Of a DNA stretch of 64,000 nucleotides, positions 24,349-32,012 are shown one piece after another. Where the stretch lies: the NCBI GenBank assembly GCA_021828195.1, contig JAKASQ010000002.1:212245-276244 (forward strand), given 5' to 3'. A program made the translations under genes and the position numbers. How positions within the stretch are numbered: the stretch's first letter is position 1; the number at the start of each line of letters is the position of its first letter. This DNA comes from Thermoplasmata archaeon. Lineage in GTDB: Archaea > Thermoplasmatota > Thermoplasmata > Lutacidiplasmatales > UBA184. The notes below the pieces were generated by a model. The model was not told the origin of the DNA. It saw only the letters and a program-made list of their open reading frames with translations, and made no database searches.

Positions 24349-24894
24349 ATGTCCGAACCGACGTTTCGCCAGATGGCTGTCGCCGTGGACGGATCGGCCT
24401 TCGCCGACCTCGCTCTTGACTATTCCATCAGCCTCGCGCGGAGCTGTTCGTCCGAGTTGGTCGTACTCTCCGTGACCCCGCTGACAAGGGACGTGGCGTA
24501 CGGGAGCACGTCCTACATCCCACCGGAGGCGTGGGAGGACGATACAGCGAAGTATCGCGAAATCGCAGAGCGCGCAGCCGGGCGGGCCCGTTCCGCCGGC
24601 ATCGCATCGGTCGCGATGGAGTGTCTGCATGGAGCCGTGGCCGAGGCAATCTTGTCGTACCTTGAGGCTCACCCGGTCGACCTCTTGGTCGTCGGGTCCC
24701 GAGGTCTCTCCTTGGGGAAGCGGCTTCTGCTGGGTAGCGTGTCCGACGCATTGGTGCACCATGCGACCTGTGCGGTGCTCGTGATTCGTCCCGAAGCGCA
24801 TTCCTCCGATCGGAAATGCCGAACCGAAGAAACGGCGGGGCGGGGGGTTGTCGAACCGCCGATTGGCTCAGCACGGCAGCCGACCGGACATTGA
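24349..24894 (+). CDS. Universal stress protein (UspA family)
   Basis: A 181-residue nucleotide-binding stress protein. It has the UspA start QMAVAVDGSAFADLALDYS, the inner beta strands, and the ATP-binding signature G-x2-G-x9-G-S in VGSRGLSLGKRLLLGSVS. About 30 polar residues follow the domain, an unusual tail. ATG 24349 starts 44 nt after the IS200/IS605-like right end, so the element may have brought or displaced its promoter; no convincing TATA box is seen 25 nt upstream. Confidence 0.88.
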   Translation: MSEPTFRQMAVAVDGSAFADLALDYSISLARSCSSELVVLSVTPLTRDVAYGSTSYIPPEAWEDDTAKYREIAERAAGRARSAGIASVAMECLHGAVAEAILSYLEAHPVDLLVVGSRGLSLGKRLLLGSVSDALVHHATCAVLVIRPEAHSSDRKCRTEETAGRGVVEPPIGSARQPTGH

Positions 24895-25090
24895 ACCAGC
24901 TCGGGGCAGTTCGATCTTCTCGGAGGGGAGGAGGCGAGTGAGCGCCTCCTCGACCTCCCCGGGCTGGAGCGGGGTGGGACGCACTGGGGTCGGGGACTGC
25001 CGTGGCACCCCACAGAGGTGGCCATGGCAAGACGAAGCTCATCGATTCTACAATAACGAGGGAACCGGCCGCCGTCAGGACGGGCTTATC

Positions 25091-25618
25091 TTAGGCCCGG
25101 TGGAAGGGCGTCCCACACCGACCGCAAGCGGTCGCGGTCGCCATGTTGGGAGCTCCACAAGACGAGCACGGTCGACTGAATCGGTACGACGGTGCTGTCG
25201 CGTCGACCGGGGTTGCCTCCGGGGCGAGCCGGTCGCGAAGGGCGGAGCCGGTCGGGCCCACTTGGCTCGCCAGATCGTCGAGCCCATGAAACACGAGGAT
25301 GAGGACCCCCGCGAGGACGATGAGGAGAGGTCCCGCGACGAACCCCCCTCCGAGCAGGAGCACGATGGCTCCCAGGAGGACGAAAAGGGTCCCGAACCCC
25401 GGACTCGCCCCAAGATCGAGCACGAGCGCGAGCGCAAGGACGAGGAGGGAAAGCAAGATGAGAACCGCTCCCAGCGCGGTCGCCGCCCCACCAATCACCG
25501 AGTAGGTGGCCAACTGGGCCCCGATCGCAGCCTCCACGATCCCCCCGACGAGGACGAGTATGCCCCCCACCCCGAGGATCGCGCGCGCGGACGACGTCCA
25601 GTCGTAGCTCAGCGGCAC
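25091..25618 (-). CDS. Membrane protein with C-terminal zinc ribbon
   Basis: A 175-residue protein with about four closely packed transmembrane helices (residues ~12-110, rich in Leu, Gly and Val) followed by a soluble tail ending in a zinc ribbon, CSSCGAPN and CGRCGTPF. I do not recognise a named family; such ribbon-plus-helices proteins are frequent in archaea without known function. GTG 25618 is used as start because no ATG lies in frame there and a TATA-like CTTATGG sits about 28 nt upstream. A 14-bp GC hairpin lies about 85 bp further upstream. Confidence 0.7.
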   Translation of the reverse strand: MPLSYDWTSSARAILGVGGILVLVGGIVEAAIGAQLATYSVIGGAATALGAVLILLSLLVLALALVLDLGASPGFGTLFVLLGAIVLLLGGGFVAGPLLIVLAGVLILVFHGLDDLASQVGPTGSALRDRLAPEATPVDATAPSYRFSRPCSSCGAPNMATATACGRCGTPFHRA

Positions 25619-25701
25619 CGAGGTAACAGCTCGCCGTTGTCCATAAGGCTCTCGGCCTCGCTTCCTGTCGCATCCGCTTCCGACATACCCTTTCGGGCTT
25701 C

Positions 25702-25746
25702 GGGGCCGGGCCGCGCGAGGGGGTTAGGGCCCCGCGGCCCGGCCCC
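25702..25746. repeat. 14-bp perfect G/C inverted repeat
   Basis: GGGGCCGGGCCGCG (25702-25715) and its exact complement (25733-25746) enclose a 17-nt loop. This is the strongest hairpin in the window, made only of G and C. It lies upstream of the membrane/zinc-ribbon gene and could be an RNA 3' end, a terminator-like structure or a protein site. Confidence 0.75.
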
Positions 25747-26340
25747 AACCCGATGAGGTCAGAATCGTTCTCACCGGTCATGAGATAACGACCTCTCATC
25801 CCGACCAGACCTCCCTGAATCGCTGACGGCGCACGTGGGGGATCGAGCGACTCCATGACGAGATACAGGTTCATCCCGCGACGCCAAGCCCGCACCGCGC
25901 ACGCCGGGGATATAAGAACCCCCGATTCCCGCTTGCAACGTCATCTACCTCGCGGTTCAGATTTACGTCGTGACCGCAAACCGACCCACCTGCAAGCTGC
26001 ACGAGGACGCCGTGCTCGCCGTAAGAGCATCGACTACCGTGAATGAACCGTTCGACGATACCCGCCGATACCCGATACTCCCCGAGTGCGCCTTGTGCGC
26101 GATCTGCGACACCGCTCGGAGACTCGCCCCTGCTCGGCGAGCTGAACGAACCGACCCACCATCCGACCGAGGCATGGCGAGCCACTGCTGGGCCCTGCTC
26201 CAGAACCAAGTTTGGGACTGTTACGGACACAACAAGTCCGTGTGAATGGCATCGGAGCTGCCGGCACCAGCCGAACTGTAAGGGCCCACTCACGGAGCCC
26301 TCCACCGGACGGCATTGAACAGAACCGCACGTAGGCCTCT
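25747..26340. other. 600-bp region without a convincing gene
   Basis: Several short overlapping frames exist on both strands (for example 26034-26315 minus, 25970-26245 plus, 25871-26305 minus), but none shows recognisable domains or coding-like composition. G+C is visibly lower than in neighbouring genes. TATA-like boxes occur on the plus strand at 25909-25916 (GATATAAG) and on the minus strand at 26340-26349 (TATATAAAAG). A structured RNA gene or a decayed locus is possible; I searched by eye for SRP RNA, RNase P RNA and 5S motifs and did not find them. Confidence 0.4.
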
Positions 26341-26348
26341 TTTATATA
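26341..26348 (+). promoter_or_regulatory. TATA box of the COG1395-type regulator
   Basis: TTTATATA lies about 34 nt before the ATG at 26379, giving a leader of about 9 nt. The sequence also reads as a TATA box on the opposite strand. Confidence 0.55.
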
Positions 26349-26378
26349 CAAGAACTCACCTTTTTAAGCGAGCCACCG

Positions 26379-27413
26379 ATGGAGAGAACCCGCGAACGAT
26401 CAATCCGACGCATCCGTGAAATGCTCGAGCGCGCCGGGTTCTTCGTCTCGGATGCCCACGGGATTCGCCCCTCCAGCTTCGATCTTGCCGCCCGGCGAGA
26501 CTCGCTGCTCCTCCTCGTCAAGGTACTCAAGAACATCGACACCCTCAACCGCAACGAAGCCACCCGACTGCTCGAGCTCGGCCGACTGTTCCCGGCCGTG
26601 GCGATCGTGATCGGGGAAACCTCCGGGGCCTCGGAACTCGAGCCCGGGGTCGTCTACACGCGCTACGAGGCTCCCATCCTCCGGGAGGAAACGCTGCAGG
26701 AGTACGTGGAGAAGGCCCTCGCCCCCTTCCTCCTTTCGAGCCCGGGTGGAGTGTTCGCACGCATCGATGGGGGCCATCTCCGGGAGCTGCGCGAGGCCCG
26801 CGCGCTGTCGCTCGGCGCGATGGCCGCGATCGCGGGGGTCTCGCGCCATTCCGTCCAGCTCTACGAGGACGGATCCGGCGCCGAGATGAGCGTGGTCGAG
26901 CGGATCGAGGAGTACTTCGGCGAGCCGATCGCGGTGCCCATCGCGGTGTTCGATGTTCCGATGGTGCCAAGGGCCGCCCGAACCGGGCCGAACGATGACC
27001 GACGAACCTCCGCGGCTGAAGAGGAACGAGAAGAGCCTAACGCCCCGGAGCCGGTCCGCGCCCGCACCGGCGACCCGCTGCGGGACGGCGTCTTCCGCCA
27101 ACTCGATGGCATGGGTTGGGAGGTCGCGCCGACGACCCGTGCTCCCTTCGATGCGTTCACGCGCACTCCGCCCAGCGACGCCGAACGCGAGATCATCCTG
27201 ACGGCCATCGGGAGCCTGCGGACCGCGATCCACCGAGCCGAGGTCCTGCACCAGCTCGCGCGCGTGGCCGAGGGCCACGCGATGTTCGTTGTCCAGGAGT
27301 CCATCCACCGCAACTCGATCGGGGGCCTCCCCATCCTCTCGGTCTCCGAGCTCCGGCGGCACCGCGACCGCGACGACCTGATCGACGCGATCACCGAGCG
27401 GGAACGATCGTGA
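26379..27413 (+). CDS. Archaeal HTH-type transcriptional regulator (COG1395 type)
   Basis: A 344-residue DNA-binding protein. Residues 1-125 look like the restriction-endonuclease-like domain common to this archaeal family (MLERAGFFVSD, FDLAARRDSLLLLVKVL), followed by an XRE-type helix-turn-helix (LRELREARALSLGAMAAIAG, VSRHSVQLYEDG) near 135-170. A charged linker leads to a C-terminal domain of about 115 residues ending HRDRDDLIDAITERERS. Target genes are unknown. The next gene starts inside its stop codon (GTGA), so both are co-translated. Confidence 0.85.
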   Translation: MERTRERSIRRIREMLERAGFFVSDAHGIRPSSFDLAARRDSLLLLVKVLKNIDTLNRNEATRLLELGRLFPAVAIVIGETSGASELEPGVVYTRYEAPILREETLQEYVEKALAPFLLSSPGGVFARIDGGHLRELREARALSLGAMAAIAGVSRHSVQLYEDGSGAEMSVVERIEEYFGEPIAVPIAVFDVPMVPRAARTGPNDDRRTSAAEEEREEPNAPEPVRARTGDPLRDGVFRQLDGMGWEVAPTTRAPFDAFTRTPPSDAEREIILTAIGSLRTAIHRAEVLHQLARVAEGHAMFVVQESIHRNSIGGLPILSVSELRRHRDRDDLIDAITERERS

Positions 27414-28057
27414 TCGCCACCGGGATCCCGGGCCGGCCGGAGATCCTGTTGGTCGGAACGGTCCGCGGGTACGCGCCCGAGGTCCCGGACGTGCTCGCCG
27501 CTCTGGACCGGTTCGGGCCGGCGGCAATCGGAGTCGGACTCTCCGAGGAGGAACTTCAGGGGCTTCTCGAGTACTTTGCCGGCGCGGATGCCGAGGAGGT
27601 CGTCCCGCTGACCCGGGTCGAGCGCCAGGAGGTCGCGGGGCTCACACGCTACGGGGAGGTCCGGGTGCCGAGCCCGGCGTTCATCGCGATCCTCGAATGG
27701 GCCCAGGCGCGGAAGATCCCCGTGACGCCCCTCGATGCGTCCGACCTCGGCGCGGCGGACATGTTCACGCGGCACATCGGCTACATCGAGCTCGTGCGGC
27801 GGACGCTGCGCGAGCATCGGCTCGGCCGTTCTCCACCGCCCGCCGGCGGGCCGGACGAGTACGCGCTCGCGTGGGACCGAACCCTATCCTCCGGACGCGA
27901 TTCCCGCGCCTTCCTCGCGGAGCGCGATACCTTCCTCGCGGCCGCGGCTCTCGAGCTCGCGGGGACGCAAGATCGGGTCGGCATCGTCGTCGACCGGGAA
28001 CGGTTCACGCTCGTCGCCCGGGGAATGGGCGCGGACGAGGGGGGTTCCTTTCGCTAG
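27410..28057 (+). CDS. TraB/PrgY-like protein lacking expected histidines
   Basis: A 215-residue protein. EILLVGTVRGYAPEVPDVLAA followed by AAIGVGLSEEEL has the layout of the TraB/PrgY N-terminus (GTAHVS...VAVELD), and SRAFLAERDTFLAAAALEL resembles the later ER-D motif, but the usual histidine after GT is replaced and the VVGxxH segment reads VVDRERF. I therefore call it only a diverged TraB-like protein, possibly without the ancestral activity. GTG 27410 overlaps the regulator stop by 4 nt, which suggests joint expression. Confidence 0.5.
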   Translation: MIATGIPGRPEILLVGTVRGYAPEVPDVLAALDRFGPAAIGVGLSEEELQGLLEYFAGADAEEVVPLTRVERQEVAGLTRYGEVRVPSPAFIAILEWAQARKIPVTPLDASDLGAADMFTRHIGYIELVRRTLREHRLGRSPPPAGGPDEYALAWDRTLSSGRDSRAFLAERDTFLAAAALELAGTQDRVGIVVDRERFTLVARGMGADEGGSFR

Positions 28058-28067
28058 GCCGGGGGGC

Positions 28068-28616
28068 TCAGCCGTCGTCCTCGCGTCGGAGAATCTGCTC
28101 GAGGGTGGCGCGAGCGGCGCGGCGGAACTCGTCGAGCGATCCCTCGTTCACCAGCATCCCATCCGCCAGGACGAAGGCGTTGCCGATCCCCCACTTCATC
28201 TCGCGACGGTCCCGGTCGTAGAACTCCTGCAGGTCCGCGCCGTCGTCCTTGCGCCCGCGCCGCTCCAGACGGTCGTACCGGGTCTCGGGGGAGGAGTAGA
28301 TCCCGAGGACGAAGAGGTCCCCGAAATGGTGGCGGAAGACCGTGACCTCGGCGTCCGATCGGCAGCCGTCCACGAGCATCCGGGTCTCGGTGAGCTTCGG
28401 GAGGGCTCGCTGGGCCCACACTCCGGGTCCGTGCTTGTCGCGCTCCTCCGAAGCGATCCGACCGACGTTCGCGTTGTTGAGGGCGAGGCCGCGCCGGCGC
28501 GTCTCGTCGCGCACGAGGTCTCCCATCTTCAGCGTGGCGAGCCCGACCGAGTGCGCGACCTCCACCAGCTCGTCCTTGCCCGACCCGGGCATGCCGACGG
28601 TCACCACCAGGATCAT
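28068..28616 (-). CDS. UPF0200 (dephospho-CoA-kinase-like) nucleotide kinase
   Basis: P-loop kinase of 182 residues belonging to the archaeal UPF0200 group: Walker A GMPGSGKDE at residues 8-16, LKMGDLVRDETRRRG, and a LID-like RLERRGRKDDG segment. The substrate is not established; similarity to adenylate and dephospho-CoA kinases suggests a nucleotide-type acceptor. The ATG overlaps the stop of the upstream coiled-coil gene (ATGA). It converges on the TraB-like gene with an 10-bp gap. Confidence 0.85.
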   Translation of the reverse strand: MILVVTVGMPGSGKDELVEVAHSVGLATLKMGDLVRDETRRRGLALNNANVGRIASEERDKHGPGVWAQRALPKLTETRMLVDGCRSDAEVTVFRHHFGDLFVLGIYSSPETRYDRLERRGRKDDGADLQEFYDRDRREMKWGIGNAFVLADGMLVNEGSLDEFRRAARATLEQILRREDDG

Positions 28617-29194
28617 GGTAGGCGGGGAGCGTCGCCCGAGGTCCCTTGCCTCGTGAGTTGAAGTTGATCGGCGCGTTGCTGGTAGCTAGTCGCTTCCGCG
28701 CCGGCGGCCCGCTGGGTCTCGGTGAACTTGTCGGCCTTGACCCGGAGCTCGGCCGCTTTCTGGGACTTGGCCGCGGCGCGGGCCTCCATCCGGGAAGCGC
28801 GCGCTTCGCGGTCGGCGACCTTCTGCTCGAGCTTGCGCGCGCGGTACTGCAGCTTCGTCACATCGGTTCCGTGAGAGGTCTTCGGGTCGCCCGAGGTCGC
28901 GGTCTTGACCTGGAGACGCAGAGAGTCGATGTCGGCACGGAGCTTCGGGATGGGCGCGCGGATGTCGAGCGCCTTCTCCCTCAGCGTCGCCGCCTGGTGG
29001 CGAAGCTTGTCGACGTGCGTGTTGTAGCGGGCGGCCCGCTGGCCGGCGCGAGCGGAGATGCGGGCGTGCTTCGCGGAAACCTCCCGGAGCTTGGTCTCGT
29101 CGCCGTACTCCTGGGAGTTCCAGCGCGCCTGGCGGCTGGCGGCAACCGTCTGGGCCCGATCACCCGAGGGAGGGGGAGCCCCGCCGCTTGCCAT
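28613..29194 (-). CDS. Coiled-coil protein, unknown function
   Basis: A 193-residue highly charged protein predicted to be mostly coiled coil: residues ~30-185 are Ala/Arg/Lys/Glu-rich with heptad-like spacing (KLRHQAATLREKALDIRAP, KLEQKVADREARASRMEARA). No transmembrane or enzymatic motifs are seen. Similar coiled-coil proteins occur in euryarchaea, but I cannot name it. It is leaderless, with a TATA-like ATATAT (29217-29224) 26 nt upstream, and is translationally coupled to the UPF0200 kinase. Confidence 0.75.
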   Translation of the reverse strand: MASGGAPPPSGDRAQTVAASRQARWNSQEYGDETKLREVSAKHARISARAGQRAARYNTHVDKLRHQAATLREKALDIRAPIPKLRADIDSLRLQVKTATSGDPKTSHGTDVTKLQYRARKLEQKVADREARASRMEARAAAKSQKAAELRVKADKFTETQRAAGAEATSYQQRADQLQLTRQGTSGDAPRLP

Positions 29195-29216
29195 CGCGCG
29201 GTGGACCCGGATTCGC

Positions 29217-29224
29217 CATATATC
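29217..29224 (-). promoter_or_regulatory. TATA box for the coiled-coil/UPF0200 unit
   Basis: GGATATAT on the minus strand is centred 26 nt before the ATG at 29194, predicting a leaderless mRNA. Confidence 0.5.
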
Positions 29225-29251
29225 CGTTGTGTAGCACTCGCGAGTGTGTCC

Positions 29252-30070
29252 CTACGCAGTTCCACCGGAGCCCGGGCCGCCACCGCCTCGTAGGCGGCTG
29301 CGGATCTGGGCAGCTCCCAGGTAGTTCAGGAGCATCCCGATCCAGTTGATGTACGGGAAGATCGACAGGACGGATCCGATCCGAGGAAGATCGGTTCGGT
29401 AGCGGACGCCGACCCGCCAGACCCCGATGAGGACCCCGACGAGTCCGATGAAGAACACGATCGCTGCGACCCCGACGAGAGCGAGGGAGGCCAGGACCGC
29501 CCTTCCGCCGGCACAGCTACCCGCGGTGGCTCCCGGCTGGTTCAGGCAGTGGATGAGCCCGACCGTGTACTGTACCTCGACGAACGAGGCCACGATGAGC
29601 AGCGCGGCGCCGGCCATCGCGAGCACCGCGAGGGTCGCGGGCGTCGAGAACGTAGGGGCGCGATCGCGAAGGCCGACGAACGCATGGCGGTAGTAGTAGA
29701 GGCTCCCGATCAGTATCGCAAGGGAGATCGCCTCGACGCCCGCCGAGAACCAGAGCAGTGGGACGACGTTCGAGCTGATCGTCACGGCATGGTTCGTGGC
29801 GTTGATGAGGATCGCTCCACGGAGGTAGACGATCGCCACCGCTCCGGAGGCGGTCGAGACCAGGAAGGCGAGCAGGCCGAGGAGCGAGGCCGTGCCAAAC
29901 CGTTCCATCAACGGCAGTTCATCCGCAGAGGGGGACGGCGCCGAGGGCATCTGGTAGACGTATACGGCGGCGGGCGACGCCGCGGTAGAGGCCGGCAACG
30001 GCTTGCCACAGCGAGGGCAGAAGGCATCGGGGTTCTCCGCGACCTGACCGCAGGATAGGCAGACCTTCAT
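29252..30070 (-). CDS. Zinc-ribbon membrane protein (DUF973-like)
   Basis: A 272-residue protein. The N-terminus is a zinc ribbon (CLSCGQVAENPDAFCPRCGK, residues 4-23), followed by a linker rich in Ala/Ser/Pro and about five transmembrane helices between residues 60 and 250, ending in a Gly-rich tail. The arrangement and the RFGTASLLGLLAFLVS start of the membrane part recall DUF973 proteins of archaea; function is unknown. A TTAAAG about 35 nt upstream of the ATG may be its TATA box. Confidence 0.72.
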   Translation of the reverse strand: MKVCLSCGQVAENPDAFCPRCGKPLPASTAASPAAVYVYQMPSAPSPSADELPLMERFGTASLLGLLAFLVSTASGAVAIVYLRGAILINATNHAVTISSNVVPLLWFSAGVEAISLAILIGSLYYYRHAFVGLRDRAPTFSTPATLAVLAMAGAALLIVASFVEVQYTVGLIHCLNQPGATAGSCAGGRAVLASLALVGVAAIVFFIGLVGVLIGVWRVGVRYRTDLPRIGSVLSIFPYINWIGMLLNYLGAAQIRSRLRGGGGPGSGGTA

Positions 30071-30509
30071 CGGGATCCTCCCGCGCGGGACAGACGTCGA
30101 GGGCTTTAACTGCTAATGGAGGCAAGTACAAGTGAGTGGGAACCCGAGCTCAAACCGCGAGTGCCACGCCGATAACCAAGCTCGGCACAATGACCGCGAT
30201 GAAGCCCGCTCCCGACGGGGAGAGGGCCGAAGCGGTGCGTATCCGGTGGTCGGGCCGAGACGTGAAACGCACGAGCTATTTCGGTCAAGCACGACCTCGA
30301 ACTCATCGAGAGGTGAGAGTCGCCGCCAGTTCGACGGAGATGGTAAACGCCGGTGAAGAGATGGTCTCCAGGGTCCGCAAGGACCCGGCGCGGCCTCAAG
30401 GAGTCAGGAACCGAGCAACGTTGGTGTTCCTCACCAATGTATAGGCGCCGGAGAGCGGGAAAAGCCCCGCCTCCTCGATGGAAACGCGGCGGAGCGAGCG
30501 AACCGGCGC
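30071..30509. other. 439-bp intergenic region, mostly unexplained
   Basis: Apart from one possible 40-codon membrane ORF (30150-30272, minus) and the promoter of the zinc-ribbon gene, nothing is recognised. Frames on both strands are short and lack domains. A decayed gene is possible, because the hydrophobic segment of the small ORF looks coding while the sequence upstream is broken by stops. Confidence 0.35.
30150..30272 (-). CDS. Possible 40-residue single-pass membrane protein
   Basis: The frame starting with GTG at 30272 encodes a basic N-terminal half and the hydrophobic stretch GAGFIAVIVPSLVIGVALAV ending at a TGA. The third-position pattern in that stretch looks coding. No Shine-Dalgarno site or TATA box at the expected distance is seen and two in-frame stops lie just upstream, so it may instead be the remnant of a longer gene. 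Not assigned to any family; a Sec61-beta-like or pilin-like protein was considered without clear motifs. Confidence 0.3.
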   Translation of the reverse strand: MRFTSRPDHRIRTASALSPSGAGFIAVIVPSLVIGVALAV

Positions 30510-32012
30510 TCAACCCGAAGGTCGCGGCGGGAGGAGCGAGGACCGAATGTGGGAAGCGAGAGCGTTGCGGCCGACGCGCTCCTGGGACTTCGTGTCCCGG
30601 AGACGGACGGTCACGGTGTCCTGCTCGGGCCCTTCCGACGCGACGGTCCCCCCATCGATCGTCACGCAGTACGGCGTGCCCGCTTCGTCCATCCGAGCGT
30701 ACCGCTTCCCGATCGTACCCGCGTCGTCGAACTCGACCGATATTCCATCGCGCGCGAGGTCGTCCGTAAGCGCGCGGGCGTACCCGGTGTGCTCCTTGCG
30801 GAGCAGCGGGAAGATGCCGACCGCGACCGGAGCGAGGTAGGGAGGCAGCTTCCAGACGGAGCGATCCCCGTCGTGGATGAGATGGGCGTCGGCGAGCGCC
30901 CAGAGGTTCCGGTCGACCCCGAACGTCAGCTCGAGCACGTGGGGGAGCACGCGGTGCCCGTCCTTGGTCGTCACGCTCAGGTCCTTGGTCGAGCCCTGCG
31001 CATGCCGGGTCAGATCGTAATCTCCACGGTAATGAACGGCCCCGAGCTCCTTGTAGCCGCCCAGGCTCTCCAGGTGGACCTCGATGTCGAACTGGATCCG
31101 GTTGTAGAACGCTCGCTCGGCGTCGGACTTCTCGAACAGCCGGATGCGATCGGCCGGATACTTCAGCACGTCCCGGTAGAACCGGTAGGATTGCACCATG
31201 TGATAGACGTAGAACTCGGGCAAGCCCGATTCGACGAGCTTCTCCGCGCTCACCCGTTCGGGAGACTCCTCCCCCCGTTCTCGGGCCGGGACGCGGAGCA
31301 CGGGGAGCGCCTCTTGGCGGACACGGTCAAAGGGGACCGGGAACGCCGCCGGGTCGAAGAAGATCTGGAGCTCGGCTTGCGTGAACGCGCGCATACGGAA
31401 CAGGACCTGCCGGGGGGCGATCTCGTTGCGGTAGGCCTTGCCGATGACGGCGATCCCAAGGGGGAGCGCGTGGCGTCCGACGTCCCACATCCGGGCGAAG
31501 GCGAGGTAGCTCCCCTGGGCGGTCTCCGGCTGCAGGTAGGCCCGCTCGTCGCCGGTGACCCCGAAGTCGAGCCCGAACATCATGTTGAACGGACGCGGCA
31601 CGCTGAGCGTGCGCTTCCCGCAGCTCGGGCAGGATACCGCGGACTCCGCTAGGATCGTTCCGATCTGAGCGGCGGAGAGACCGTCCACCCCTTCGGGGCG
31701 GACCTTTTCGAGAAGCGTGTCGGCCCGGAAGACCGAGTGGCAGGAGTCGCAGCTCACCTCGGGATCGGTGAAGTTCTCGAGGTGTCCCGAGGCGCGCACC
31801 ACCGCTTCCGGGAGGATCTCGGCCGGTTCGATGAGATGGTAGTCTTCGGAGAGACCCAGGAACCATGCGCTCCAGGTGTCCTCGATACGGCGCTTGAGCG
31901 CGGTCCCGAGGGGACCATAGTCGTAGAGTCCTTGGGCCCCCCCGTAGATCTCGGCGGAGGGCCAGAGCACCCCTCGACGGCGCAGCAGCGCGAACAGCTC
32001 GTCGCTCTTCAT
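30510..32012 (-). CDS. glyS: Glycyl-tRNA synthetase (archaeal/eukaryotic alpha2 type)
   Basis: Class II synthetase that charges tRNA-Gly, 500 residues. It begins RRRGVLWPSAEIYGGAQGLYDYGP, contains motif 1-3 regions (GIAVIGKAYRNEIAPRQVLFRMRAFTQAE; the C-terminal GVDRNLWAL), a zinc-ribbon insertion with CDSCHS and CPSCGKR, and a C-terminal anticodon-binding domain (VGIFPLLRKEHTGYARAL). Size is in range for the dimeric form. The ATG overlaps the stop of the amidohydrolase gene by 4 nt (ATGA), so both share a transcript. Confidence 0.96.
   Translation of the reverse strand: MKSDELFALLRRRGVLWPSAEIYGGAQGLYDYGPLGTALKRRIEDTWSAWFLGLSEDYHLIEPAEILPEAVVRASGHLENFTDPEVSCDSCHSVFRADTLLEKVRPEGVDGLSAAQIGTILAESAVSCPSCGKRTLSVPRPFNMMFGLDFGVTGDERAYLQPETAQGSYLAFARMWDVGRHALPLGIAVIGKAYRNEIAPRQVLFRMRAFTQAELQIFFDPAAFPVPFDRVRQEALPVLRVPARERGEESPERVSAEKLVESGLPEFYVYHMVQSYRFYRDVLKYPADRIRLFEKSDAERAFYNRIQFDIEVHLESLGGYKELGAVHYRGDYDLTRHAQGSTKDLSVTTKDGHRVLPHVLELTFGVDRNLWALADAHLIHDGDRSVWKLPPYLAPVAVGIFPLLRKEHTGYARALTDDLARDGISVEFDDAGTIGKRYARMDEAGTPYCVTIDGGTVASEGPEQDTVTVRLRDTKSQERVGRNALASHIRSSLLPPRPSG

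Noticed and set aside
25871..26315. Proteins encoded by frames at 25871-26305, 25970-26245 and 26034-26315
   Set aside because: Mutually overlapping, no motifs, amino-acid composition unlike neighbouring genes; one TATA box is near but this alone does not support coding.
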